Source: Tridacna crocea (lineage: Eukaryota > Mollusca > Bivalvia > Cardiida > Cardiidae). Taken from it: a stretch of DNA of 64,000 nt. Of this stretch, positions 54,755-63,866 are shown one piece after another. The position numbers and the translations under genes are program-made. The notes under the pieces are model-generated. The model had not been told where the DNA came from and ran no database searches. It saw only the letters and a program-made list of their open reading frames with translations. Position 1 is the stretch's first letter. Each line of letters opens with the position of its first letter. The DNA is taken from the NCBI GenBank assembly GCA_943736015.1, contig OX031060.1, forward strand, positions 11,855,501-11,919,500, read 5' to 3'.

Positions 54755-55536
54755 CCCCCTAGGACAAAACCCCCCTAGGACAAAACCCCCCTGGACAAAA
54801 CCCCCATACCCTTAACTGAAAAGTGGACAAAACCCCCATGGTTTTAAAATGATTCTTTTTGTACAATCATTTTAAAGTTGAATAGAATTTACTGCTTTAA
54901 ATACTTGTGGGGGTTGTAAAAAATAATGTTTTTGTATAAGTTAAATTGTGCTTTATGATCAAAAATGTGTTTTTTTCTTAAAATTTTGCTTTATGACCAA
55001 AAATGTGTTTTTTTCCTAAATACATTCATATTTAATTCATAATAAATTATAAATGCATTCATACAATGGAAAAAATCATTTAGATATTAATCAAAGGATT
55101 TTTTTTTCTTATTTGGTGCTTTTATATGTTCAAGTCTACTACTACATATTAATGAATATGACAGGTGTAAACTTGCAAATCAGGTGTCTTAATCCTTTCT
55201 GTCTTGCCCAAGTCTGCATAGGTGTTGATATATCGAACCGATATATCAATAGAAATTATCAACAAACTTGAGGTACAAATTAAAATAAGATAGTATCTAA
55301 ATTATTTTTTGTCTTTCATGTTTGATTTTTTCCCTTAAATCAAAGAGACTTGTTTTGAATACTTTAAAACTGTTTGCAAATTCTGTGTGTTTTCTCAAAT
55401 TTATATGCTTTTTATATATGATGGGGGTTTTGTCCTAGGGGGGTTTTATCCTATGGGGGTTTTGTCCTAGGGGGGTTTGTCCAGGGGGGTTTTGTCCTAG
55501 GGGGGGCTTTGTCCTAGGGGGTTTTGTCCTACACTC
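54755..55536. mobile_element. Mutator-like non-autonomous element with 9-bp target duplication
   Basis: Flanked by GACCCGTAC at 54746-54754 and 55537-55545. The terminal regions are inverted arrays of a ~16-bp unit (taggacaaaaccccc): three to four units at left, six to seven at right in complement (gggggttttgtccta). The interior is AT-rich and non-coding. Tandem units inside terminal inverted repeats plus a 9-bp duplication fit the MULE superfamily. The C/G runs could also form quadruplexes. Confidence 0.75.
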
Positions 55537-55544
55537 GACCCGTA

Positions 55545-55720
55545 CAGCACACTCCCAATTTTTGACGGTCCTGCATAAAACCTTTTGTAAACATTGTGAA
55601 AAAAGGAGAAATACGAATATCCAGCATTGTTTCTTTTCCTACAATGTTTTCTTCTCCTTTAAAGTGAAGAATATCATTTGAGCTACATTTGATTTATTTT
55701 CTGAAATTGCTTTTTTTAAA
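55545..55720 (+). repeat. Family A remnant inside the insertion
   Basis: 'cactcccaatttttgacgg', 'aaacattgtgaaaaaaggag' and 'cctacaatgttttcttctcc' are recognisable; the palindrome tip is lost. A second scrap lies at ~57015-57120. Confidence 0.5.
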
Positions 55721-57014
55721 AGTTGGTGAAGTCAAAAAGTTCTCCATATGGGAAAAACTTTTAAATTATTGACTTTTGAAAACACATGAGAGGGAGAAAA
55801 TATATGTTATCAGATTAAAAATAGCGAGGAAATTTGAATATGTGAGCTGTTGCCGTAGAATACTTTTGAAAATGCCTTAATCATCACACATTTGTAAGTA
55901 AAAAGCTAAAGAGAGAAGGCGGCAAATTGGACTTCCTTACACAAAATCTTCGGTTAAACTTGACTTTAAAACCTTATAAATAATCTCATAAAAAAAAAAA
56001 AAATCTTAGTTTAAACATTTAGTTTTAATATATTCAATATAATAACATCATTCATTTACAACATATTGCGAAAAGGATTGAAACGAAAGCATCAAAGCTT
56101 ATATAGTTCCTCTCCCTAAAGAAGTCTGATTTTTTTCCTGATACTTTCTTTCCGATTACCCTGTATCAATGTATACCATTACGTAACACCAATCAAGATA
56201 CCCGATAGGCGTCTTATCTAACAGTGAGACTCGGTCATCATCGGAAAACTCCGGCACAATGCAAACGATCAGGGAAAAAGAAAAAAATACGATAGTTGCT
56301 TTAAAAAAGTGTAAAAAGGGCTAAAAATGTATTTTCTAAATGACAGAAAACTACGCCATATTAAAGAACAATAGATAAGCTTTCTGACTTCCCTGAAGAT
56401 AATTTTGATTTTCCAACACAATGTGCAGGCTGATTAATGTTTACCGTGTGCTCACAAAACCACTGACTTCTTCTAAAAAATGACTAAATTATTTTAAACA
56501 GAACAGACCTATTGAACATAAAGGTTAAAAAGTACAATTTGTATTCGGTTGTTTTGTTTGTGATAGATCAGACGATACCCATGTGGTCTGATCTACCACC
56601 ACACTTTGCCCAGCCTAATATACATGTACGTGCATGTATTTGTGACGATGCTATGCATTACAATAAAATGCCGTCCTGTGACTATGTAATAGCTCTATGT
56701 TACAGGTTGGAGATTAATATTTTCAAAAACATTGTAACAAGAGAAGCCTTTTCCTAATATCCTTAACTTTGTGGTTAGCTATTCAAAAATATCTCCAACC
56801 GAAGTATTTTTACTATTGTACCATTTTTGTTGATAAATCAATAAAAATATCAGAGATTGAATTCAAAATTATGATGAAAAAATCAGAGATAAAATTCCAA
56901 TGATGCAGTAAACATATGTGCATGCTGTTACATTTCGAGCGTTCGTGTCGCGCTCCTCCCCCGGCTTTAATCTCATAAGAAACTTGTACTGCTGGTATTT
57001 TTCTTTTTTTTTTT
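55721..57014. other. Insertion interior without recognised gene
   Basis: AT-rich. Frames at 56512-56757 and 56813-57100 show no known domain. Confidence 0.4.
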
Positions 57015-57510
57015 AACTCTTTAGGAACTGGCAATGTATGACTGCCCCAATATTTAAAGCAGTTGTAGACAACACAATAAATATGGCTCAAATTATTCAA
57101 TTTGTATCAATTAAGTGCATGACAGCATTGCTTGAAAAAGAGCAAATCTGGTCAAAAGCATTTCTATAGCTGACCATAATTTTTCAAACGCGTGCTTTCG
57201 GTAAAATTTGAGGTAGATCAAATTGTAAGACCTGAAAGGAAAACAAATCCTACAAGTTTTGGTACCCATGTAATTTACAACCCCAGATATCCCGCAGAGT
57301 TGTTTTCCAATAAATTGAAACCCTCTACACTCGAAGCGCGAAATTCGGGTTATAAGTGCAAAGGGTTTGCAGAGATCGCCAGTCAATATATCATTCCGTA
57401 CGTGATCAATTTCACGGCCAAAAGGGATCAAACTCTCATAATTTAATTGGCTTACATAGCGGTCAAATAACAGTTACCGGGTTTGATTTGCATGATAAAG
57501 TTGGCCATGT

Positions 57511-58224
57511 AAGTTTATAAAGTTCCATTTTCTCCTTATCCGCAGGCATCACGTGTGGCATAAACAATGATATTTTATCCAACGTAATTTTACCAGCATC
57601 AACACCGTTATTTCTAAAAATTGCATCATTATCATCATTTCTTGTCAAGGTGAGAGTTTGTTTCATTCCATACAAAATTTTATTATAGTCCTCACAGAAA
57701 CCAAATATATGTTTTAATGGAACTCTAAAGCTAAATGTTCCTTTTGGGTCTGATTTATTAACAACGTATAATTTCCTTATATTCCAACCTGTGCTTTGAG
57801 CGTTCGGTTGAGTTGTTGTATCCTTATACCACAATTGGTTTAGCCCTTGTGATTTAGAAAAATCATCCGGATATTTAAACAACCCGACCATTGTAGTAGC
57901 TTGACTAGGGTTTATTATGGATTCAATATCCTGGCCGGAAAGTTGATATCTGATATTTTTAAAAAGATACATGAGGGCGTTCTTTGTTAGAGAAATATTG
58001 TCAGCATTTGCGTAAGCTGTTCCACCAGCCTTTGTTAAGCGGCCTTCTATAAGTAAATAACTTTCACAAGGATGTGTAAAAATATCTTGGGTCTCGATGT
58101 TAATCTTAATATCTAGTCCTGAGTTATCGAGTCTGGTGCCAGTAATCGGGTTATACTCAAAGTGCTCATACTCATCAATACTATAATGTTTTACAATTGG
58201 TTCGGTGATATTTAAAATGTCCAT
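57511..58224 (-). pseudogene. Major capsid protein, N-terminal part
   Basis: 238 codons from the ATG at 58224 up to the insertion. It contains YDEYEHFEYNP-like N-terminal sequence (YSIDEYEHFEYNPITGTRLD), NALMYLFKNIRYQLSGQDIE, TMVGLFKYPDDFSKSQGLNQ, FSFRVPLKHIFGFCEDYNKI and SLFMPHVMPADKEKM. This is the first jelly-roll of the capsid protein that would form the icosahedral shell. After 57511 the frame runs 15 codons into the insertion and stops. This half itself has no internal stop, unlike most genes here. Confidence 0.85.
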
Positions 58225-58281
58225 TTTATCAATAAAATCATAATTTTTTAAAGCAAAAAATTATAATTGTGTCGCTTCACT

Positions 58282-58650
58282 CTAATACTCTAACCAAAGC
58301 TGGGGAAAGGGCTTTTTCTCTTTGTTAACAAACACACCTTTAAGTTTAATGCTTTTTAGTTTATCTTCTTGGATATATGTTTTCTTTTTAGGGAAAACCC
58401 TGTTTCCATACACAATTGTTATTGTAGAAACACCTATAGAGCTTAAATACTCATTTACCTTTTCCTCAATCTCTTTCATTATAGTTACTTTTTCAGGAGA
58501 TAACTTCACATCAGCTTTTTGGTAGTTATATTCTGTATCATTAACTTCAAGTATCTCACATTCCTCCATTTTTAAAAATGTGCCAAATACTTTAATAGAT
58601 GTAGTTCCATGTTTATAATAATAGTTACGAGTAAAATTCAATTTTATCAT
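58282..58650 (-). CDS. Conserved-looking small protein, function unknown
   Basis: 122 residues, intact, ATG at 58650 preceded by GTAATAAATAAAAAAA. Charged and Lys-rich, with KADVKLSPEKVTIMKEIEEK (helix) and VFVNKEKKPFPQLWLEY at the end. No membrane segment. It lies between the capsid gene and a virion-type gene, so a replication or virion accessory role is possible, but nothing in the sequence shows it. Confidence 0.65.
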   Translation of the reverse strand: MIKLNFTRNYYYKHGTTSIKVFGTFLKMEECEILEVNDTEYNYQKADVKLSPEKVTIMKEIEEKVNEYLSSIGVSTITIVYGNRVFPKKKTYIQEDKLKSIKLKGVFVNKEKKPFPQLWLEY

Positions 58651-58703
58651 TTTTTTTATTTATTACTTTTTTTTTTTTGCTTAACTTAAATCAATTTTTT
58701 TCT

Positions 58704-59119
58704 TCATGTTACTTTAATACCAGACCCACTGTTTAATTTTTTAATTAAGTCCGGAATAGCAACGGCACTCCCATCTATTAAGGTGCTAATGTTTTGTGTT
58801 GTAGGGTTGCTCATTGTGTTTACAGTAGTACCTTGCGCTTTAGCAGTATGTTTTTCCAAAATTTTGCGTGATTTTGGTGTTAAAGCGTTTGGAACCAATT
58901 TCTTTCCCGCTTCTACAGCAACACTCTTTCCAGCCTCTAAAACTTTTTTTGCTCCTTCCTTAGCAACACACTCTTACCCACATCTAAGCCAGAAGATGCA
59001 ATTTGTTTAGCCGCGCTACTGGTAAAAAGTCTCGTGAGAAGGTTCCCATTGCTGCTAAAGATTCCGCTACCACCGTATGCATACCTTTTATTAAATCCAC
59101 TCTTTTTCGGCGTTATCAT
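58704..59119 (-). pseudogene. Small virion-type protein, frameshifted
   Basis: ATG at 59119. Opens with a basic, glycine-containing stretch (KKSGFNKRYAYGGSGIFSSN), then an Ala/Ser-rich helix. The first frame ends near 58937, and a second frame (PNALTPKSRKILEKHTAKAQ ... PDLIKKLNSGSG) continues to 58704. The basic GGSG motif and amphipathic segment recall small core/minor capsid proteins of Polinton/adintovirus genomes; this is inferred from position and composition. Confidence 0.5.
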
Positions 59120-59130
59120 TTTTTATAGTA
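59120..59130 (-). promoter_or_regulatory. TATA-like motif before small virion gene
   Basis: Coding strand TACTATAAAAA directly before the ATG at 59119. Confidence 0.5.
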
Positions 59131-59959
59131 TAGACATTAATTTTTTATAAGCGTTCGAATCTATAACACCTTGCCTTTTTAATTCATCACATATGCTTAC
59201 TAACTCGTTTCTTACACCTGTGTTACCCGCTTCTTTGCTAGCAAACAACAGGTCAAGTCTTTTTATTAATGCGTTAGGATCACCTGGTATAACAACGATA
59301 CCCTTTCCTCCGTATTCTTTTCTATTTATTATGCCAAATAGTACTAAGTATATTTTTCCATTTGTACCCTTTACTGCTTTTGGGATATGTACTGCTTCGA
59401 TCGTTATCACAATGAAGGGTGTTGGTTGTTAAAATCAACGTCGCGTAATTGTCATAATCATCTTCAGTAAAGATACTTTCATCCGGTTCTTTAGCCATAA
59501 GTAGCTCCCATAGACCAGGAGTGCCTTCATATTCTTTACCTTCAACTGTAATATTGTTATTACTGAAATCAACTAGTTTATTACCGATATAACATTTATC
59601 TTTTTCTTCTTCTCTTATTCCATACGTTGTATCACCATCAAACTTAGTAGCAAACTTTTTTAAATAATGTTCCGCTAATTCCCCCAAAATCATTGGAGGT
59701 TCATCCGCTTCTTCAGTTTGTTTATCATAAGCTGGAAACTTAATAGCTTCTATACCTTCCTTAATAGGTTTAAGTTCTTCTACAACCTCCTTTGCTGTAG
59801 CTTTTTGTGTTTCTGTAATAAGTTTAAAAAACTTTGAAAGGCCAGTTTGCCCTGTTCTCTCCGCTAGTTGACTATCCTGGATATTCTTTTTTTGTTTCGA
59901 GGTACTCTTTTACAATAAGGTCCGTTTTTGCGGGGTCGCTTATTTTTAGAAATGACATT
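59123..59959 (-). pseudogene. Conserved Polinton-type protein in three frames, function unknown
   Basis: ATG at 59959 (MSFLKISDPAKTDLIVKEYL). The frame breaks in an A-run near 59890, resumes through KATAKEVVEELKPIKEGIEA and GTPGLWELLMAKEPD, then breaks near 59420 and ends in the third frame (PGDPNALIKRLDLLFASKEA, NELVSICDELKRQ). This protein type commonly sits near the capsid genes of related animal elements (recalled, not searched). The two overlapping open frames at 59123-59410 and 59322-59693 are pieces of this one gene. Confidence 0.6.
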
Positions 59960-60095
59960 TTTGATTACCAAAGTAATTTTTTAACGAAATTTTTATCGCA
60001 GTTTTTAACACGTTTCACCGCTAGCGCAATTAAAACTACATTGACAAGAAAAATTTAACTTAGGAAGTTTAAAATTCAAGGGCGCCCCCATGTTT

Positions 60096-60697
60096 TTATT
60101 CAACCAACTTCCGAAAGGACTCACGCGTTTCTTGCCTCCGTTTCTCAATTAATGATTCTTCCATTTCAGTTGTTATCTTTTTCTTCGTTTTTGACCTAAC
60201 TTCTTCCTTCATTACTTTATACTTTTCCAATTCTTCCAAGATTAGTTGAAATTCTTCATCAGTAACTTTGTTATCACTCAAAGCTTTCGATATATGTGAG
60301 GATATCGTATTTAACTTGGTATCTGCAATTGTTCTAATCTTTTCGTGTTTTTCGGCTTTTGCAGTGAGGTGTCTTACATGATACTTCCCAACTAAGCTTA
60401 AAAGACCAGTAAGAGCCGCTACTCCTTCTAATGCTAACGCTGCGGGTGTTGCGGCTATTGTTGTTAGTAAACCTATCCCACCAGCTCCTAAAACCATTGA
60501 ACCCGTAACTAAAACTGTATCCATGTTATCTATTATTCTTACAGCTCTGACATACTTTTTACCTAAGGTTTATCTTTTGGATTTTTCTTCTTCTAAAATT
60601 TCTGAATTTCATTAATTTTTTGCACTCTATATCCTTGCCCTTCATCAATTGGAGGAGCAGTTGGTAATTTAGGGTATATATTTTCTTTTATCTCCAT
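60096..60697 (-). pseudogene. Small membrane protein with coiled-coil tail, frameshifted
   Basis: ATG at 60697 (MEIKENIYPKLPTAPPIDEG). The first frame ends at 60600 or so, and the main frame from 60524 carries a hydrophobic Gly/Ala-rich segment (VTGSMVLGAGGIGLLTTIAA, GVAALTGLLSLVGKY) followed by a charged helical region (AKAEKHEKIRTIADTKLNTI, LEELEKYKVMKEEVRSKTKK). The single ~40-residue hydrophobic patch suggests a hairpin membrane insertion, possibly a virion membrane or entry-related factor; the role is unproven. Confidence 0.6.
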
Positions 60698-60705
60698 TTT
60701 ATATC
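60698..60705 (-). promoter_or_regulatory. TATA-like motif before membrane protein gene
   Basis: Coding strand GATATAAA fused to the ATG at 60697. Confidence 0.5.
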
Positions 60706-60720
60706 AGAATTATATATTTT

Positions 60721-61095
60721 TTAAAATGAATAATAAACGAGACATAGAGGCTCGTTTTCCTCAATTGTTACACTTTTGCTATAATTGTTTGTAATAGTAA
60801 TATAATATTCTCAACATTTTCGAGGTTAACCTCATTTTGTAAACTACACCACTTAATTTTTCAAATAGTATGGTAATGAGGTTAAAACAACTCCTTTAGT
60901 CATCATAAAACCAAACCCTAATAGTATTGGCTTTACTTCATTAGGTTTTAGTGTAAGCTTTTCTTGACTAAAAATTTCCCAGGTTACCGTATTTAATTTT
61001 CGAGGTGGATATTTTAAGTTTTGTAATGGATTCCAATGAATTGTTTTTGGTTGAATAATATTTGCTTTCGTAACGCCTAGTTTATGGATTTTCAT
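60721..61095 (-). pseudogene. dUTPase-fold-like protein, frameshifted at C-terminus
   Basis: 80 codons are open from the ATG at 61095. The beta-rich core LKPNEVKPILLGFGFMMTKG resembles the hydrophobic strands of the trimeric dUTPase fold. The C-terminal strands continue in two other frames (CSLQNEVNLENVENII, then SVTIEENEPLCLVYY) to a stop at 60721. The last segment is placed like the family's conserved motif before the C-terminus, but catalytic residues are not identifiable. It may be a structural relative rather than an enzyme. Confidence 0.45.
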
Positions 61096-61112
61096 TTTTT
61101 TTTTTATATAAG
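61096..61112 (-). promoter_or_regulatory. TATA-like motif before dUTPase-like gene
   Basis: Coding strand ACTTATATAAAAAAAAAA before the ATG at 61095. Confidence 0.5.
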
Positions 61113-61124
61113 TAGTAATAATAT

Positions 61125-61727
61125 TTATAACGTTACAATATAGCCCCTAAGATAGGGTATATTAGCAAATGGACTATTAGGACCTAAAAGAAGCCCTTTT
61201 CCATCATAAAGCTTCCCTCCTTGCTTTAAATACAACCCATCACCAACAGACTCTAACCCTCTACCCCTCATTGGGCCTAGGTAAACTCTCTTTCCATCAG
61301 TTTCTATCTTACAAACGCAACCTCCTTTTCTAAGGTAAAGACCTGATCCTAGTTGCTTTATTTACTCCAATTGGCCTAATCCAGAAAGAGCCCCAAGACC
61401 TAAAGTTGGTAACGCTTTTGAAGCCACTCCAACCAACGCCGGTAAAGCTCTAGCAGTCAACCCAGCCAACATTCCGAGAAAACCATTCTCTATCTTCATG
61501 TTATGTTTAAGCTGTTTGGCACTCATTCTAATCGTTATGCCTTTACCATTTTCATAGGCTTTAGCCATTTTCTTTACTTGTGAACCGGTTAATGCTATAA
61601 TATCATTACCTTTTAAATCCTCATGACCTAAACGAATACTTACTGGGCAGCCAGATTTAACAACATGTTGAAGCTTTTGCTTTTGTCCTTCTGATATATT
61701 AACTTTTACACTCGTATAACTTGTCAT
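61125..61727 (-). pseudogene. Virion-type protein with Gly-rich repeats, internal stop
   Basis: ATG at 61727. The N-terminal half is polar (VNISEGQKQKLQHVVKSGCP, GITIRMSAKQLKHNMKIENG), then a hydrophobic Ala/Leu stretch (LAGLTARALPALVGVASKAL). A TAA at ~61362 interrupts, but the same frame continues with two related units, GSGLYLRKGGCVCKIETDGK and GDGLYLKQGGKLYDGKGLLL, to a stop at 61125. Same-frame continuation with family-like repeats shows a nonsense mutation rather than two genes. Candidate minor capsid or core protein. Confidence 0.55.
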
Positions 61728-61740
61728 TTTTTATATATCT
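61728..61740 (-). promoter_or_regulatory. TATA motif before Gly-repeat protein gene
   Basis: Coding strand AGATATATAAAAA directly before the ATG at 61727. Confidence 0.55.
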
Positions 61741-61752
61741 AATATTTTTTTA

Positions 61753-62523
61753 TTACACTTCTCTAATATGAAATCTAATTGTTAAAGTTTCTCCTCTAAG
61801 ATTTAGTAAAGTTCCATTTTGGTCTGTAATTTCAACCGTCGTGTTGTGTATTTCATAGATTGTTACTGGCAGGTATACCAAATTTCGAGGAGTCTCAACA
61901 ATTTTATATCCTGGAGAAACATCTGGAAAAAAGAGTAAATCGTATTTTGCGTTGAACCGTTAACATAACTTCCTGAGATGATATCAATGTTAATGAATAT
62001 GCTGTTTATATTGAGAATGTTTACAGCATTCTCCGACTAATGAAATCCTTGCGTATATTTTGAGTGAGTGAATCCTAATACTTTAGAAATTGAGTTTGGA
62101 TCATTAAAATCTACTTGGTATCCACCTTCTATATCAATAACTGACCTAAGGGTATTAGTGTTTACAGAAATATTGATATAATATTTTTCATTGACTTCAT
62201 CATAGTGGTCGTTTTTTCTCATTTCCTGCTGAATGGTATCATTAATGTTTGTGATTTCATAACTTCCTTCTGGTATTTCAACTTTATGCCATGAAGCGCC
62301 ATTATCTGGAGAATAAATGAAGATGTTGTTTGTTGCATCAATATTTGGAAAAGAGTAGTAAGTTTCAAGGTCTACCAGAGCGATGTCATATTTTTTATCC
62401 TTTTCCAGTTGAATAGGTGGGTTAAACCTAGTTTTAATCCGTGTTTTGTCACCACTTACTATAATTTGAAATGGCGTTTTGGGTTCTGTATTTTTAAAAA
62501 AATTGTTTTAAAAGATCTTCCAT
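61753..62523 (-). pseudogene. Penton-like/minor capsid candidate, three lesions
   Basis: ATG at 62523 followed by a frame change in a T-run after eight codons. The main frame then reads beta-rich sequence: PFQIIVSGDKTRIKTRFNPP, KKYDIALVDLETYYSFPNID, SASWHKVEIPEGSYEI-like sequence (GASWHKVEIPEGSYEITNIN). A TAG near 62038 and a one-base shift near 61935 follow; the tail (LLNLRGETLTIRFHIREV) ends at 61753. Beta-strand content, size (~250 residues) and position beside the ATPase match the single-jelly-roll minor capsid proteins of Polintons. The assignment is by context. Confidence 0.5.
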
Positions 62524-62536
62524 TTTTTTTATATAG
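62524..62536 (-). promoter_or_regulatory. TATA motif before penton-like gene
   Basis: Coding strand CTATATAAAAAAA immediately before the ATG at 62523. Confidence 0.55.
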
Positions 62537-62548
62537 AAAAATATATTT

Positions 62549-63325
62549 TTAACTCGGTATGTAAAAGTTATCAAAGCCGTTTCTGTACTTCTCATCATGT
62601 TTTTTACTCGTTAAATCAACAATAACGAAACCATGTGGTTTTTCCCAACACTTATGACGAAACTTTCTAAACTCCTCCTTAGACATATCTTCACTTACGT
62701 GATCGCTATAAATATGATTAATGTTTTTTAGGTCTTGTTTGAAAAGACAGATAACATTTGCGTTTTCTCTAACAGTTTGTCTCGGTAATCTAAAATAGTT
62801 TTGTGAAAGATAAAAGCAGTCAACATTGCTATGCCTTCCACGAATGTAGTAGCACTCACACTTATTTTGTCTTTCTAAAAGTAAATCATCAAAAATCATT
62901 AAATTTTTGTTTTCTGAACTTAACTCTCGTGGGTCAGGTACATCGTCTGCAGTTTAAAAAAAAACTACACTTTATATCCGATTTATTTTCAAACATTTTA
63001 CCCATTCTTCAACCAAAGCTGTTGGTGAAACATTTAAATCTTGTATTTCATCTCGCATATTAAACAACCTTAAAATATCCTCTTTCGGTAGTCTTTCTTC
63101 AAAAGGTTTTTTAAGTATGCGGTATTTCGGTTGAACAAGACTTTTCCCGAAAACGCATAAATCGTTGTAGTCCAGCCAATCCGGTCTAAGCAAAAGGTTA
63201 AGTAAAAGGGTGGTTTTACCACATCCTCATTTACCAACGATTAACCCTCTAATACTCTTTGGTAAAAGAGGGTTTTTAAATCTTTTTGATACTACTTCGT
63301 TCCATGATAAATCAATTACATTCAT
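62549..63325 (-). pseudogene. A32/FtsK-like genome-packaging ATPase, stop in Walker A
   Basis: ATG at 63325. The P-loop reads GLIVGK*GCGKTT, with a TGA codon inside the Walker A motif (~63226). The same frame continues (LRPDWLDYNDLCVFGKSLVQ) to ~62972. After a frame change in a T-run near 62960 the rest follows: ENKNLMIFDDLLLERQN, a Walker B-type hydrophobic run ending in DD, then YYIRGRHSNVDCFYLSQNYF and a C-terminal tail ending FYIPS. Such ATPases pump viral DNA into preformed capsids. The lesions make it inactive. Confidence 0.82.
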
Positions 63326-63359
63326 TTTTTATATAACTTTTTTTTATTATTATATAAAA
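63326..63359. promoter_or_regulatory. 34-bp bidirectional promoter-like spacer
   Basis: Separates the ATPase ATG (63325, minus) from the PLA2-like ATG (63360, plus). Each gene has its own TATATAA-type box (63329-63336 on the minus strand, 63351-63357 on the plus strand) only a few bases before its ATG. There is no room for conventional 5' leaders. Confidence 0.6.
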
Positions 63360-63866
63360 ATGTATTGCGTTAAATGTAAAAAAGTTACAGATAAGAATAT
63401 CATAGAATATACCGTTAGTAAGAATGGAAGAAATATGAAACGAAGAAAATGCTTGGTTTGTGGAACAACTAAAACTCAGTTTATTAAGGCGCAGGAAGGA
63501 AACAAAAAGGGTGGATCAATTTTAAACAAAATGATTAACAATATGCCTTTCGAGATGCATTTACCCGGCCACAATTTTACAGAACCAGGCACTAACCTTA
63601 AAAAAAGATTAAACCCAGATTTAACTCCAAAAAAATGGAGCAAACCTATCAATAGAGTAGATAAAGCCGCTTATCATCATGGCGTATGTTATCTTCAAAA
63701 TGATGATACTGCTACGAGAAGTGCTATATGTGATAAAAATATCTTAACAGAGCTAGAAGGTATTTACAATCCCACTTTAAGAGAGAAAATGGAAAGAGGA
63801 ATTGTTTCTAGCTTGATTGGAACAAAAAACGATTTAGAATGGGGGTTAAAAAAAATTTTAGCATGA
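63360..63866 (+). CDS. Zinc-ribbon / phospholipase-A2-like protein
   Basis: 168 residues from the ATG at 63360; upstream in-frame sequence belongs to the spacer and opposite-strand ATPase. The N-terminus has two CxxC knuckles (YCVKC, KCLVCG) ~30 residues apart, like a zinc ribbon. The second half has a glycine-loop LPGHNFTEPGTNL and INRVDKAAYHHGVCY, recalling parvovirus-type PLA2 domains used for membrane breach on entry. The residue after the second His, normally Asp of the His-Asp pair, is Gly here. It overlaps the next gene by four bases. The frame is intact. Confidence 0.7.
   Translation: MYCVKCKKVTDKNIIEYTVSKNGRNMKRRKCLVCGTTKTQFIKAQEGNKKGGSILNKMINNMPFEMHLPGHNFTEPGTNLKKRLNPDLTPKKWSKPINRVDKAAYHHGVCYLQNDDTATRSAICDKNILTELEGIYNPTLREKMERGIVSSLIGTKNDLEWGLKKILA

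Larger units (their letters stand above)
53696..57510. mobile_element. 3.8-kb insertion splitting the capsid gene
   Basis: The ends form a short imperfect inverted repeat: 'acatccccaactttcagctg' at left and 'catgataaagttggccatgt' at right (ACATnnCCAACTT in common). No target duplication is clear. Inside are a ~204-bp spaced duplication (53854 and 54057), a Mutator-like element (54755-55536) and degenerate family A remnants. No transposase is recognised. The open frames on both strands at 57111-57446 match nothing known. Confidence 0.6.

Noticed and set aside
57111-57446. Overlapping open frames on both strands as the transposase of the capsid-gene insertion
   Set aside because: Only 84-106 codons, no recognisable catalytic motif, and mutually overlapping.
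59123-59693. Two overlapping genes
   Set aside because: The two frames join as consecutive parts of one protein type with a frame break near 59420; the overlap is just each frame running on to its own stop.
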